From the NCBI RefSeq assembly GCF_000633255.1, contig NZ_AYMJ01000030.1, forward strand, positions 124,001-188,000: a DNA stretch of 64,000 nt, read 5' to 3'. Position 1 is the stretch's first letter. The number at the start of each line of letters is the position of its first letter. This document shows positions 1 through 9,205 of this stretch, piece after piece. A model generated the notes under the pieces. That model saw nothing but the letters and a program-made list of their open reading frames with translations, was not told where the DNA came from and did no database searches. Source of the DNA: Pseudomonas sp. H1h (GTDB lineage Bacteria > Pseudomonadota > Gammaproteobacteria > Pseudomonadales > Pseudomonadaceae). The position numbers were made by a program, and so were the translations under genes.

Positions 1-1224
1 TTCTCCTTCTTGAAAAGGAACCTGATAGGCGTCTCCATCACGCAGGCCATCGGGTAACGTTTCATTGGTTCCCCGGACACTGATCAATATCACCTCGTCG
101 TGATGCGTAATAAAGGCCTGGGTGTCCGTACTGTCGGCTTGTCTGCGATCATCGAAAAAGTGCAGCTTGGCCGGATGTTCCTGTTCATCCCCCAGTGCTG
201 GATCATTCACCTCGGGGTAGAGCTGTGGATCGAACGGCACCACTTCCAACCGTTTCGAGTAAGGCACTTCTTCATACAACGGGTAGTACTTCTCCGTTTG
301 CGCCGCATCGACTTGCCACAACTCATCAAACTGCGGCAGCGCATGGCCGAACCAATTACCGCTGCTTGGCTGCACGGGGAAACTCACACAGTCGGTCTTG
401 ACCGGTTGCGTGTTCGGCTCCTGGCCGAAGTCGGTGTAACTCAGGGTCGCCATCAATGACAGTTGATAGAGGTTGAGTGCGCAGAATTCATTGCCGGTCG
501 ACAGCATTGGACGTAGCGCTCGCATGGGGCGTACTTCCAGTACATGGTGCTTGTTCGGCAACAGGGCAATGCCCTTGGGTTTGGGCGGTGGCGGGGCGAA
601 GCCCAACTCGACCGTGGCCATGCTGGCCTGACTGAAGATCGCGCTCATTCCTCCGTCCGGCGCATTGGTATCAATCTGCGCGAACGCTCGGGTTTGGGGC
701 GTGGAGCGCATTAGTTTGTGCACCACCATATTCGGCGGATCACGACGCTCCGCCAGAGGCGGCAAGTGCGCCACATGTTTGACCAGTTCGCTCACTTCAA
801 CCTGGTAATAGGCGTTGGTCCCGGCAAGGTCTTTTGCTGGGTTGGCCTGGGTACGCACGCCTGATTTGGTGAAGAAGCGGGTTTTCTCGGCGCGAACCTG
901 GAGTTCGGTGATGGGGAGGGGGTAGTGCTTCCTTCGAATTAACTCACTGTAGTCATCATCTCGACCTTGATATGAATGATTGAGTTTAAGTACCACTGGC
1001 CCACGAAAATGGTTTGTGACTTTTCCAGAGCCCTTTGCATCCAGCTTGCCCGTGTAAACGGTGTCCTCATAATCGATGATTTCGTAGATCAACCCGGCAT
1101 AGGGCTTGCCATCACCAAACTCGTCCACCAATTGAAAGCTCGTCGAATGTCCGCGCATTGGGCAGGCGTGGATGTTGCCTTGCATAAAGGCAGCGACGCT
1201 CGGATCTAACGGTTCAATGCTCAT
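1..1224 (-). CDS. Putative T6SS lipase effector, class-3 lipase type (partial, 3' end outside window)
   Basis: Reading the minus strand from the ATG at 1224 gives an uninterrupted frame of 408 codons that runs off the left edge, so the C-terminal part is missing. Residues about 20-75 form a small beta-rich module (SFQLVDEFGDGKPYAGLIYE, then D-x-x-G) resembling the transthyretin-like modules found at the front of T6SS cargo. The last visible part reads EVILISVRGTNE, which matches the RGT strand that opens class-3 lipase domains; the GxSxG nucleophile would lie beyond the edge. Its start overlaps the stop of the upstream lipoprotein gene by 4 bp (ATGA), which places it in one operon with vgrG, a DUF4123 adaptor and the putative immunity gene. 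A phospholipase effector of the Tle type is inferred; the lipase part is only partly visible. Confidence 0.7.
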   Translation of the reverse strand, partial: MSIEPLDPSVAAFMQGNIHACPMRGHSTSFQLVDEFGDGKPYAGLIYEIIDYEDTVYTGKLDAKGSGKVTNHFRGPVVLKLNHSYQGRDDDYSELIRRKHYPLPITELQVRAEKTRFFTKSGVRTQANPAKDLAGTNAYYQVEVSELVKHVAHLPPLAERRDPPNMVVHKLMRSTPQTRAFAQIDTNAPDGGMSAIFSQASMATVELGFAPPPPKPKGIALLPNKHHVLEVRPMRALRPMLSTGNEFCALNLYQLSLMATLSYTDFGQEPNTQPVKTDCVSFPVQPSSGNWFGHALPQFDELWQVDAAQTEKYYPLYEEVPYSKRLEVVPFDPQLYPEVNDPALGDEQEHPAKLHFFDDRRQADSTDTQAFITHHDEVILISVRGTNETLPDGLRDGDAYQVPFQEGE

Positions 1225-2012
1225 GGGGTCTCGTCCTTGTTTTCCGTGCAGCCCGGATAAATGGTGCAAACCCGCTCATCCACCATCCTGAAGGTGCTGA
1301 AGTCTTTGTGGTTGCCGTAACAAAACGCATGTTGATCTTCGAAACCTTTCCCCATGCAACGCTTCCAGCCGTTAGGCACCTTTACCCAGGTATCCCCCAT
1401 GTAGGGCTCCTCTTCTTCGGACAACCTGATCCTCAGCTTTATGGTTTTCCCCGAGAGCTGTGTCAGCGTGTAAGCCGTGAACGGACGACTTCGGCCGACA
1501 TTGCCCTGCGCATCCATTTTTTTGCAGGTAAGCAGTTTGATCAGGTAACGCTTCGGCCCCACCGTGCGAAAAAACCACATGCACTCGCCGAAAAACTCAC
1601 CTCTACCGTCTTCGCCGAAAGTCCCCATGTGCCGCTCCAGTAACTCTGGACGTACGGCAAATGACGCATAGTCATAACTGCTATCACTCCGTTCCGGACC
1701 AAAAACGCCGATGATCTTGACCTCTACATGATTCAGCGCCAGCGGGCAGTTGCTCACAGTTCTGTAAAGCGGGATTCGGGAAGTGGGCTCGTAGACCATG
1801 TTGGTTTTATTGAATCCAAGCTGGGTATTTTTTCCACCGGGAACCGAGCATGTCTGATCTTTGGCGGGCACGTAGGTGGCCGTCATGTCGTATTTGAAAT
1901 TGGGCGGCAAGTCAGGAACAAAGGTGAAAGTGTTCGACTTGCCTGCAACAGAGCAACCCAGGTTCAGGGCGACGCAACCGACAAGTGCCAGACATCGAAG
2001 TCCTCGTCTCAT
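1221..2012 (-). CDS. Exported lipoprotein, probable immunity protein for the adjacent lipase effector
   Basis: 263 residues. The N-terminus is MRRGLRCLALVGCVALNLGC, a basic start plus a hydrophobic stretch ending in Cys, so a type II (lipoprotein) signal is likely, with Cys20 as the anchored residue. The mature part has about ten cysteines, suggesting disulphides in the periplasm. I recognise no enzymatic domain. The gene lies between the DUF4123 adaptor (4-bp overlap) and the lipase gene (4-bp overlap). Immunity proteins against T6SS phospholipases are commonly periplasmic or lipoproteins encoded beside the effector, so an immunity role is inferred from location and from position in the operon, not from sequence similarity. 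Confidence 0.7.
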   Translation of the reverse strand: MRRGLRCLALVGCVALNLGCSVAGKSNTFTFVPDLPPNFKYDMTATYVPAKDQTCSVPGGKNTQLGFNKTNMVYEPTSRIPLYRTVSNCPLALNHVEVKIIGVFGPERSDSSYDYASFAVRPELLERHMGTFGEDGRGEFFGECMWFFRTVGPKRYLIKLLTCKKMDAQGNVGRSRPFTAYTLTQLSGKTIKLRIRLSEEEEPYMGDTWVKVPNGWKRCMGKGFEDQHAFCYGNHKDFSTFRMVDERVCTIYPGCTENKDETP

Positions 2013-2857
2013 AAGGCCCCGCTCTCCTGCAGATACAAGGTCTGCTGATACACCCGCTCAAAGTGCGTCGCCGGGTCTTCGCCGGTTTTGGGCAGCCAGA
2101 TTTGCGGTGGTAGAAAGCCCGGTGCCTTCAGGCTTTGGGTCAGCAGGAAATGCACCTGTTGCGGCTGTTGCCAGCCCCACAGGTGACTCTGTTGAATTTG
2201 CCCCCAGACCCAGTCATCCACATCGAATTGCTCGGCGAGCGCCACCATCGCTTCAGTGTGTTCGCCGACCAGATAGCGCCGGGCGTTATCGAACAGCACG
2301 TTGGCGTAAATCCGCTCCGGAATCGGGGTGTGCAGCCACGGCGGATCCGCCGGCAGCGGATGCTCGCCCGGGTCAGGGTTGTTGGTGACCGTCCATTGCC
2401 CGTCGTGCCAGTAACAGACACTGGTCATCGGCCCGAGCAAGAGCGCGTGCTGCTCCGCTGGCAGATGAGCAAGCGTGCGACCGAGTACGCGACAGTCGTG
2501 CACGCGATACAGCGCCTGATTCGGTGGTTCGCCGGTCACCACACGTGCCCGCCAGTGCGCAGTCAGCGCATCGAGGTCAACGTGGCTGACGCTGGCCAGC
2601 CAGCCCCAATGCCGTCCGGGCGTATTCAGCAGCGTCTGGATCAGTGGATGCCTGACTGTGCCGATCTGAAAGAGAAACGGGCCGTTTTGTGCCAGCGAAT
2701 TCGCCACCGTGCTGCCATACAGACTGCGGTAGTGAGCGGCACCCAATTCGGTGCTGAGCGCGATGCGCTCTTCGAGGTGGTCGAGCGAGTCGAGCATCAG
2801 CAACAGATCCCGACTCGATTGCGCTTGCTCGTGCAGCCATTGTTCAAGTGTGTTCAT
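2009..2857 (-). CDS. DUF4123 T6SS effector adaptor/chaperone
   Basis: 282 residues from the ATG at 2857, which overlaps the vgrG stop (ATGA). A longer reading from 2902 would extend into vgrG and is less likely. The protein has the layout of DUF4123 proteins (Tap/TEC): an N-terminal region with LLLMLDSLDHLE and LYGS, a central RVHDCRVLGRTL region, and the FRYWDP-like block here read as VCYWHDGQW. Such adaptors bind an effector and load it on the cognate VgrG. Position between vgrG and the lipase/immunity pair supports that job here. If the upstream vgrG is really inactivated by its internal stop, this adaptor may have no partner spike. Confidence 0.85.
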   Translation of the reverse strand: MNTLEQWLHEQAQSSRDLLLMLDSLDHLEERIALSTELGAAHYRSLYGSTVANSLAQNGPFLFQIGTVRHPLIQTLLNTPGRHWGWLASVSHVDLDALTAHWRARVVTGEPPNQALYRVHDCRVLGRTLAHLPAEQHALLLGPMTSVCYWHDGQWTVTNNPDPGEHPLPADPPWLHTPIPERIYANVLFDNARRYLVGEHTEAMVALAEQFDVDDWVWGQIQQSHLWGWQQPQQVHFLLTQSLKAPGFLPPQIWLPKTGEDPATHFERVYQQTLYLQESGAL

Positions 2858-4878
2858 GCGACCTCTGTGATGCTGCACTGGCCGGCGCGACAGGCTTCGC
2901 ACAGCGGGCAGTAGTCCGCGGCCTGTTGGCGGGCGCCGGCGACGATGGATGTCGGGCTGGCGATGTCTGCCATGGATCGGCCGGGCGGGGCTTGCAGCGC
3001 CTGCAGCGGCGCTATACCCGCCACAGGCGCGCCGCCCTGTACGATCGGCACGCTGCTGAAGATTCCGCTGGCGTCAATCACGATGTGATGACCGCCCGCC
3101 GTCAGCGTCAGGCTCATACCCGCATCGATCACGACATGGCTGGCGGTGACGCGGGCCTGCTGGCCGGCCTGAATCACCAGCGAACCTGCGGACAGGCTAC
3201 TGGTGCCGCTGATGGTCAGCAGGTCATCGGCATTGATCACCGTGCTGCGCACGCCTTGTTGGGTGCGCAGTTCTTTGCCTTCGATCAGGGTGGTGCTGTC
3301 ATTGCCCACCTGTTCAAAACGGTCATGGCTGATCTGACTGCGGCTGTCATTGAGGATCAGTTGCTCAATGTCACGCTGGGCGCGCAGGTAGATTTTCTCC
3401 TGCCCGGTGCGGTCTTCGATCGACAGCTCGTTGTAGCCGCCGCTGCGTGGTGAACTCTGACTGCGCAGAACCGTTCGGGTCTTGTGATTCGGTAATGGAT
3501 GGGCGGGGGAGGTGACCTTGTTGGGCACGCAGCCGGTAATCAGCGGTTGATCCGGGTCGCCTTCCTGGAAGGTCACGACCACTTCCATGCCGACGCGCGG
3601 AATGGTCATTGCGCCGAAGCCTTCGCCCGCCCAACTGGAGGCAACCCGTATCCAGCAACTGCTCTTGTCGCTACCGAGTTCTGCCCGATCCCAGGGAAAC
3701 TCGACGCATACCCGACCGTACTCATCGCAAAAGATCTCTTCACCGGGCGGGCCGGTGACGCGTGCGGTCTGGCAGACCAGCAAGGGCTTTTGTGCGGGCA
3801 GCGGAGGTCGGTAAATCACGTTCGCGGGTGTGGCGCTGAAGGTATTGCGATAGCCCTGAGTGAAACCGTCGACGGGTGTTGTAGCGCTGTCGGTGGCTTC
3901 CTCGAGAGCCTGTGGGAATTTGCCTCTATGTTGCAGGCTCACCAGCAACCACATGTCGTTGCAATCCTTGCGCGGATGCTCGCTCAGGTCGAACAAGTAG
4001 CCGCTGCGCAGCGTCGGCTGATTGCTGGCGCCCTCGACCCGCTGGTAGTCGCTGCGATGCCTCTCCAGAGCCTGGCGCGCGAGCTGTTTGCCCTGCTTTT
4101 CGCTCTTCATCAAGAGTGGGTAACGGTAGTCCTCCAATTCGGGCGTGAATTCGGCGGTGAAGCGACTTTCGAGCAACAGGCTGGGACGCTTCAGGTCATA
4201 GTCGCGACGGGTGACAGTACTGGTGCGGGTCTTGAAGGCCAGGGTAAAACGATCAATAACCGGGTGCTCGGCAACCATGCCGGAGTCTTGTCGATAAGGT
4301 GTCGGCCCAAGCCTGGGGAAAAACACCTGGTCGTCGGTGAACACCAGCGTGTGCTGCTCGGACGAGTGCTGGTGATGCCAGGCAAGGCCGTCCTCGGCAC
4401 ACAAACGCTGGATGAAGTCGAAGTCCGACTGCCCATATTGAATACATTATTCACGTACGGCGCTGGTGCTGACATGGAAGGTGAATACGTCGGTCTGGAT
4501 GCCGTGCCCCTGGAGGACCTGCGTGATGATTTGCGGAACGGTCAGATTCTGAAAAATCCGCTGGTCATGACTGAACTGCAAATAGTGCAAGGCAGGCACC
4601 AGCGTCAGCTCGTAGTGGGTCAGGCGTTTTCCGCTTTCACCCACCCGTACATCTTCAATGCGTCCGTGAATACCTTCGTCGTTAAACCCCAATTGCAGAA
4701 ACGCCGGCTGACTGAGCAGGCCTTCCAGATCGATATCCGCTCGTTCGCTGACCAGTTCGATGCGGATGGCGTACAGGCAGCTGATGGCTTCATCACCATC
4801 GAATGCGAGCACCTTGAAGTCGTGGCGAACTCCGGGAATTTGCAGGGTAAAAGGCGCGCAACTGCCCGTGCTGAACAT
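2854..4878 (-). pseudogene. vgrG: VgrG spike protein (TssI) interrupted by an in-frame TAA stop
   Basis: The whole reading frame 4878-2854 (675 codons with both stops) encodes a VgrG: N-terminal gp27-like domain (FTLQIPGVRHDFKVLAFDG), gp5 OB-fold (GRVCVEFPWDR, SSWAGEGFGAMTIPRVGMEV, FQEGDPDQPLITG) and the DUF2345 beta-helix needle. At 4447-4449 the frame contains TAA after VRE; the intact paralogue at 28.4 kb has Tyr at the matching place (RDYCVQY), so one base change of a Tyr codon explains it. The frame is not shifted on either side. The ATG at 4878 is preceded by AAGGA at good spacing. The C-terminus is a short extension ending in a Cys cluster (CPLCEACRAGQC). It is followed by adaptor, lipoprotein and lipase genes. 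The stop may be a real inactivating mutation or a sequence error. Confidence 0.85.
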
Positions 4879-5593
4879 ACGCTTGTCCTTAAGCAAAGTG
4901 AGTCGATGCGCGGTGTTCGATCGTCCCTGATCGCCACGCGAAAAGAATTTGCCAAGGCACGCTAGCAATGCAGGAAATAAATTGATGTAAGAACTATCTC
5001 TGAGATTTGTCAGAGCATTCCGGGCTTGAAAGTTTTGCGCGAATTGAAGGAAATGACTGTAGGAAGTCACTTCGATAATTAGTGAGTTAGCACTGAAGTG
5101 CAGTTTCTTTCGAAGCGGTAAAAGTTTCAAAAAAATGAAATGACATCAAATTGATGGCACTTTTATTGTGGGTCGCTGTCTCCGGTAGATTTTTATAAAA
5201 TCCAGCGAATTTTCGGAAGTGTCCTACTTCTATTTTTTTCGAGAGTTGTCATGCTTGCCGCCGTGTAATGGGACGGACGTTCGGGTCGATACGCTCAATC
5301 GGAATCGGGCCGCTCTGGATCAGGGCTTCTGAGGGGGCAGGGCAAATGCATGCAATATAAATCGCTATCAGGGATTCCCCTGCCACATATAGGGCGATCT
5401 CCTACACGGCTCAATGAACACTTCGTCTTGTTGTTTAACCAGATGCTTGCTAGTGGCCATCATAGTGATTACGATGCGCCCACTTGAAAGAGCACATCTC
5501 AATTGGATGAGTCGCTTTACTGCTCTTCGATACTGTCCAGCGCCGTGGCAATTCCAATAGGCGCATGACTGTAATCCTAAATAAAGGCCATGG
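4879..5593. other. Intergenic region between divergent vgrG and tssA
   Basis: This 715-bp stretch is richer in A+T than the flanking genes and I find no convincing gene in it. It must contain the promoters of the rightward tssA operon and the leftward vgrG operon. A sigma54-like element on the + strand is listed separately. On the minus strand TTGGCAAATTCTTTTCGC (around 4955-4938) has a good -24 half (TGGCA) but a poor -12 half, about 60 bp before the vgrG start; I regard it as weak. Confidence 0.6.
5155..5170 (+). promoter_or_regulatory. Possible sigma54 (-24/-12) promoter for the T6SS operon
   Basis: TGGCAC followed by five bases and TTGT has the GG and the -12 G at the spacing of the consensus TGGCAC-N5-TTGC, with one mismatch in the core. 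It lies about 425 bp upstream of tssA, which would give a long leader. The cluster encodes its own sigma54-dependent activator (17.3-18.8 kb), which makes such a site plausible. No activator binding site was identified. Confidence 0.4.
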
Positions 5594-7156
5594 ATGTCCT
5601 ACTCAAGCAAACTTTCCGCCCATTACCTCGAACTCGCAAAAGTCTCTGTTTCCAAAGAGAATTTCGCGGGCGAAGACGTTCGTTTCTCGAGCGAATTCGA
5701 GGCGCTGGAAAGCGAGCTGGCCAAAGCCTCGTCGATGCACGAAAGCGGGCAGATCGACTGGCTGAAAATCCGTGAAAACAGCGAAAATCTGCTGCGTACC
5801 CAATCCAAGGATTTGCGCGTTGGCGCCTGGCTGACCTGGTCGCTGTACCAGCGCGAATCCTTCCCCGGGCTGCTGGCCGGCCTCGGCTTGCTGCACCATC
5901 TGTCGGAAAACAACTGGGCCGACGTTCACCCGCTCAAACCCCGCACCCGTGCTGCTGCCATCGGCTGGCTGGTGCCGCGTCTGGAGCAGGTGCTCACCGA
6001 AAATATCGCGATCAAGGAACAGCTGCCGATGTTCCGGCAGTTGTCCGAGCATCTGGCCGGCCTCGATGCTGCGTGCACCGAGCACCTGGGCGACGACGCG
6101 CCGCTGCTGTTGCCGCTGTCACGTCGCCTGAAAACCATGATCCAGCGTGCGGCCGACAATCAGCCGGCCCCCGGTGTTGTGGGCGCAGCGGTGGCGCAGG
6201 TCAAGCAGGCCGCGAGCCAGTTGCTCACCCCCGGCGCACCGATCGACAACGAGAAAGACGCCTACAAGGCCTTGCGCGCCCAGCAGGAAAGCGCGCGCCC
6301 ATTGTGCGCCTGGTGGCTCAAGCAGAAGGCCACGGACCTGCGCGCCCTGCGCCTGAACCGCACTTTGCTCTGGCTGCCGATCGACGCGGTGCCTGAGCGC
6401 AACGCCGAGCAGATCACCGTGCTGCGCGGCCTGCCGGTCGACAAGCTCAAGCAGTATCAGGATCGCTTCGATCAGGGCAAATATGCCGACCTGCTGGTGG
6501 AACTGGAGGCGAGCCTGGCGAAGGCGCCGTTCTGGTTCGATGGCCAGAGGATGGTCTGGGAATGTCTCCAGAACCTCAACGCCGAGATGGCAATGCGCGA
6601 AGTGGAAATCCACTTCGCGCTTTTGGTTCAGCGCCTGCCCGGCATCATCGAGTGCCGTTTCCATGACGGCGCGCCGTTTGCCGATCCGTCCACTCGGGCG
6701 TGGATCGCCGGCAATGTCATGCCGCACCTGCAAAGCGCCAGCGCGCCACGCAAGGTCGAAACCGACGACGTCGAAACCCAGCCTGCCTGGGAAAAAGCCC
6801 TGCAGGAAGTGCTGCCGCTACTGCGCAAGGAAGGCCTCAAGCCTGCCGTGCAGACGCTCAAGCAGGGGCTGCAATCGGCCCACGGCGGACGCGAGCGGTT
6901 CTTCTGGCAGTTCGCCCTCGCGCGGCTGTGCTTCATGGCCAAGAAGTACGAACTGGCCAAGAACCAGCTCGAAACCCTCGATCAGACATTACAGGACTCA
7001 GGCCTGCACGCCTGGGAGCCCGATCTTGCATTGGAAGTGCTGCACCTGCTGCACAGTTGCTGCGAGTTGTTGCCGCAGAACCATGCAGTGCGTGAACGCA
7101 AGGAAGAGATTTATCGCAGGCTGTGCCACCTCGATCTCGAAGTGGTACTCGAATAG
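5594..7156 (+). CDS. tssA: T6SS protein TssA (ImpA family)
   Basis: 520 residues. The N-terminal third is an ImpA_N domain (FSSEFEALESELAKA, then DLRVGAWLTWSLYQRESFPG and NNWADVHPLKPRTRAAAIGWL), which is the signature of TssA. The C-terminal third is helical with a tetratricopeptide-like look. TssA recruits and caps components during baseplate and sheath assembly in the cytoplasm. The ATG at 5594 follows AAAGG by six bases; another ATG at 5590 is in a different frame. It is first in the cluster, 32 bp before tssB, as hsiA2 is in HSI-II loci. Confidence 0.93.
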   Translation: MSYSSKLSAHYLELAKVSVSKENFAGEDVRFSSEFEALESELAKASSMHESGQIDWLKIRENSENLLRTQSKDLRVGAWLTWSLYQRESFPGLLAGLGLLHHLSENNWADVHPLKPRTRAAAIGWLVPRLEQVLTENIAIKEQLPMFRQLSEHLAGLDAACTEHLGDDAPLLLPLSRRLKTMIQRAADNQPAPGVVGAAVAQVKQAASQLLTPGAPIDNEKDAYKALRAQQESARPLCAWWLKQKATDLRALRLNRTLLWLPIDAVPERNAEQITVLRGLPVDKLKQYQDRFDQGKYADLLVELEASLAKAPFWFDGQRMVWECLQNLNAEMAMREVEIHFALLVQRLPGIIECRFHDGAPFADPSTRAWIAGNVMPHLQSASAPRKVETDDVETQPAWEKALQEVLPLLRKEGLKPAVQTLKQGLQSAHGGRERFFWQFALARLCFMAKKYELAKNQLETLDQTLQDSGLHAWEPDLALEVLHLLHSCCELLPQNHAVRERKEEIYRRLCHLDLEVVLE

Positions 7157-7188
7157 GCCCCAGGGCCACAACCGCAAGGAGAAAAGCC

Positions 7189-7692
7189 ATGGCCAAAGAA
7201 GGCTCGGTAGCCCCCAAGGAACGCATCAACGTCACCTTCAAACCCGCCACCGGCGGTGCTCAGGAAGAGATTGAACTGCCGCTGAAGCTGCTGGCAATCG
7301 GTGACTACACCCACCGCAAGGACGATCGCAAAATCGAAGATCGCAAGCCGATCAGCATCGACAAGATGACCTTCGACGAAGTGTTGGCCAAGCAAGAGCT
7401 GGGTCTGACGCTGAGCGTGCCGAACCGTCTGCAGGAAGATGGCGAGGCCGACGAGCTGGCTGTGCAACTGCGCGTCAATTCGATGAAGGACTTCAACCCG
7501 GCCAGCCTGGTCGAGCAAGTGCCTGAGCTGAAAAAACTGATGGAACTGCGCGATGCGCTGGTGGCCCTCAAAGGCCCTCTGGGTAACGCACCTGCGTTCC
7601 GTAAAGCGATCGAAGGCGTGCTCGCCGACGACGAATCCCGCGGTCGCGTACTCGGTGAGCTGGGCCTGAACGCCGCAGCCCCGGACGCCTGA
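7189..7692 (+). CDS. tssB: T6SS contractile sheath small subunit TssB (VipA)
   Basis: 167 residues, the normal TssB length. The start MAKEGSVAPKERINVTF has a strong AAGGAGA ribosome site seven bases before it. Family features include the N-terminal strand INVTFKP, the LPLKLLAIGDY segment, and the conserved FDEVLAKQ helix used for sheath contacts and ClpV recognition nearby. TssB pairs with TssC (28 bp downstream) to make the sheath around the inner tube; ClpV recycles the contracted form. Confidence 0.96.
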   Translation: MAKEGSVAPKERINVTFKPATGGAQEEIELPLKLLAIGDYTHRKDDRKIEDRKPISIDKMTFDEVLAKQELGLTLSVPNRLQEDGEADELAVQLRVNSMKDFNPASLVEQVPELKKLMELRDALVALKGPLGNAPAFRKAIEGVLADDESRGRVLGELGLNAAAPDA

Positions 7693-7720
7693 GACTCCAG
7701 TAGCCAAGGAAGCCAACACA

Positions 7721-9196
7721 ATGAGCACTAGTGCAGCACAAGAGAAGAGCGCCGAGAACGGCGAGTACAGCATTCTCGACAGCATCATCGCCGAAACCCG
7801 TCTGACTCCGGACGACGAAGCCTACGACATCGCCAAGCGTGGCGTGTCGGCATTCATCGAAGAACTGCTCAAGCCGCAGAACAACGGTGAGCCGGTCAAG
7901 AAGGCCATGGTTGACCGCATGATCGCCGAGATCGATGCCAAGCTCAGCCGTCAGATGGACGAAATCCTGCACCACCCGGACTTCCAGGCTCTGGAATCGT
8001 CGTGGCGTGGCCTGCAGTTGCTGGTCGATCGCACCAACTTCCGCGAAAACATCAAGATCGAAATCCTCAACGTCTCCAAAGAAGACCTGCTGGACGATTT
8101 CGAAGATTCGCCGGAAGTCATGCAGTCGGGCCTGTACAAGCACATCTACACCGCTGAATACGGCCAGTTCGGTGGTCAGCCGGTTGGCGCGATCATCGCC
8201 AACTACTACATGTCGCCAAGCTCGCCAGACGTGAAGCTGATGCAGTACGTGGCCAGTGTGTCGTGCATGTCCCACGCGCCGTTCATCGCGGCGGCCGGCC
8301 CGAAATTCTTCGGTCTGGAAAGCTTCACCGGCCTGCCGGATCTGAAAGATCTGAAAGACCACTTCGAAGGCCCGCAATTCGCCAAATGGCAGAGCTTCCG
8401 TACCTCGGAAGACTCCCGTTACGTTGGTCTGACCGTGCCGCGTTTCCTGCTGCGTAACCCGTACGATCCGGAAGAAAACCCGGTCAAGTCGTTCGTGTAC
8501 AAGGAAACCGTTGCCAACAGCCACGAGCACTACCTGTGGGGCAACACCGCATACGCGTTCGGCACCAAGCTGACCGACAGCTTCGCCAAATTCCGCTGGT
8601 GCCCGAACATCATCGGCCCACAGAGCGGCGGCGCGGTTGAAGACCTGCCTCTGCACCACTTCGAAAGCATGGGCGAAATCGAAACCAAGATTCCTACGGA
8701 AGTTCTGGTTTCCGACCGTCGTGAATACGAACTGGCCGAGGAAGGCTTCATTTCCCTGACCATGCGTAAAGGCTCTGACAACGCAGCGTTCTTCTCCGCA
8801 AGCTCGGTGCAGAAGCCGAAGTTCTTCGGCATCAGCGCAGAAGGCAAGGCTGCAGAGCTGAACTACAAGCTCGGCACCCAACTGCCGTACATGATGATCG
8901 TCAACCGCCTGGCTCACTACCTGAAAGTGCTGCAGCGCGAGCAACTCGGTTCGTGGAAAGAGCGTACCGACCTCGAGCTGGAACTGAACAAGTGGATCCG
9001 CCAGTACGTGGCCGACCAGGAAAACCCGAGCGCCGAAGTGCGTGGCCGTCGTCCGCTGCGCGCTGCGCAAGTGATCGTCAGCGACGTTGAAGGCGAGCCG
9101 GGCTGGTACCGCGTCAGCTTGAACGTGCGTCCGCACTTCAAGTACATGGGTGCCGATTTCACCCTGTCGCTGGTTGGCAAGCTGGACAAAGAGTAA
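7721..9196 (+). CDS. tssC: T6SS contractile sheath large subunit TssC (VipB)
   Basis: 491 residues, full length for TssC. Recognisable blocks are the N-terminal LDSIIAETR that handles neighbour contacts, the ALESSWRGLQLLVDRTNF block, PVGAIIANYYMSPSSPDV, and the C-terminal ADFTLSLVGKLDKE. Its partner is TssB. The ATG at 7721 follows an AAGGAAG ribosome site. The next gene, tssE, begins ten bases after its stop, so the genes are co-transcribed. Confidence 0.97.
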   Translation: MSTSAAQEKSAENGEYSILDSIIAETRLTPDDEAYDIAKRGVSAFIEELLKPQNNGEPVKKAMVDRMIAEIDAKLSRQMDEILHHPDFQALESSWRGLQLLVDRTNFRENIKIEILNVSKEDLLDDFEDSPEVMQSGLYKHIYTAEYGQFGGQPVGAIIANYYMSPSSPDVKLMQYVASVSCMSHAPFIAAAGPKFFGLESFTGLPDLKDLKDHFEGPQFAKWQSFRTSEDSRYVGLTVPRFLLRNPYDPEENPVKSFVYKETVANSHEHYLWGNTAYAFGTKLTDSFAKFRWCPNIIGPQSGGAVEDLPLHHFESMGEIETKIPTEVLVSDRREYELAEEGFISLTMRKGSDNAAFFSASSVQKPKFFGISAEGKAAELNYKLGTQLPYMMIVNRLAHYLKVLQREQLGSWKERTDLELELNKWIRQYVADQENPSAEVRGRRPLRAAQVIVSDVEGEPGWYRVSLNVRPHFKYMGADFTLSLVGKLDKE

Positions 9197-9205
9197 GAGC
9201 GACTC

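Noticed and set aside
4404..4490. A frameshift in the left vgrG
   Set aside because: Reading through 4450-4400 base by base shows the same frame before and after; only the TAA interrupts it.
4938..4955. Second sigma54 promoter, in front of the left vgrG
   Set aside because: The -24 half TGGCA is good but the -12 half reads TTTC, lacking the essential G.
3499..4965. A 488-codon open frame on the plus strand opposite vgrG
   Set aside because: The minus strand encodes clear VgrG motifs throughout; the plus frame has no recognisable sequence.
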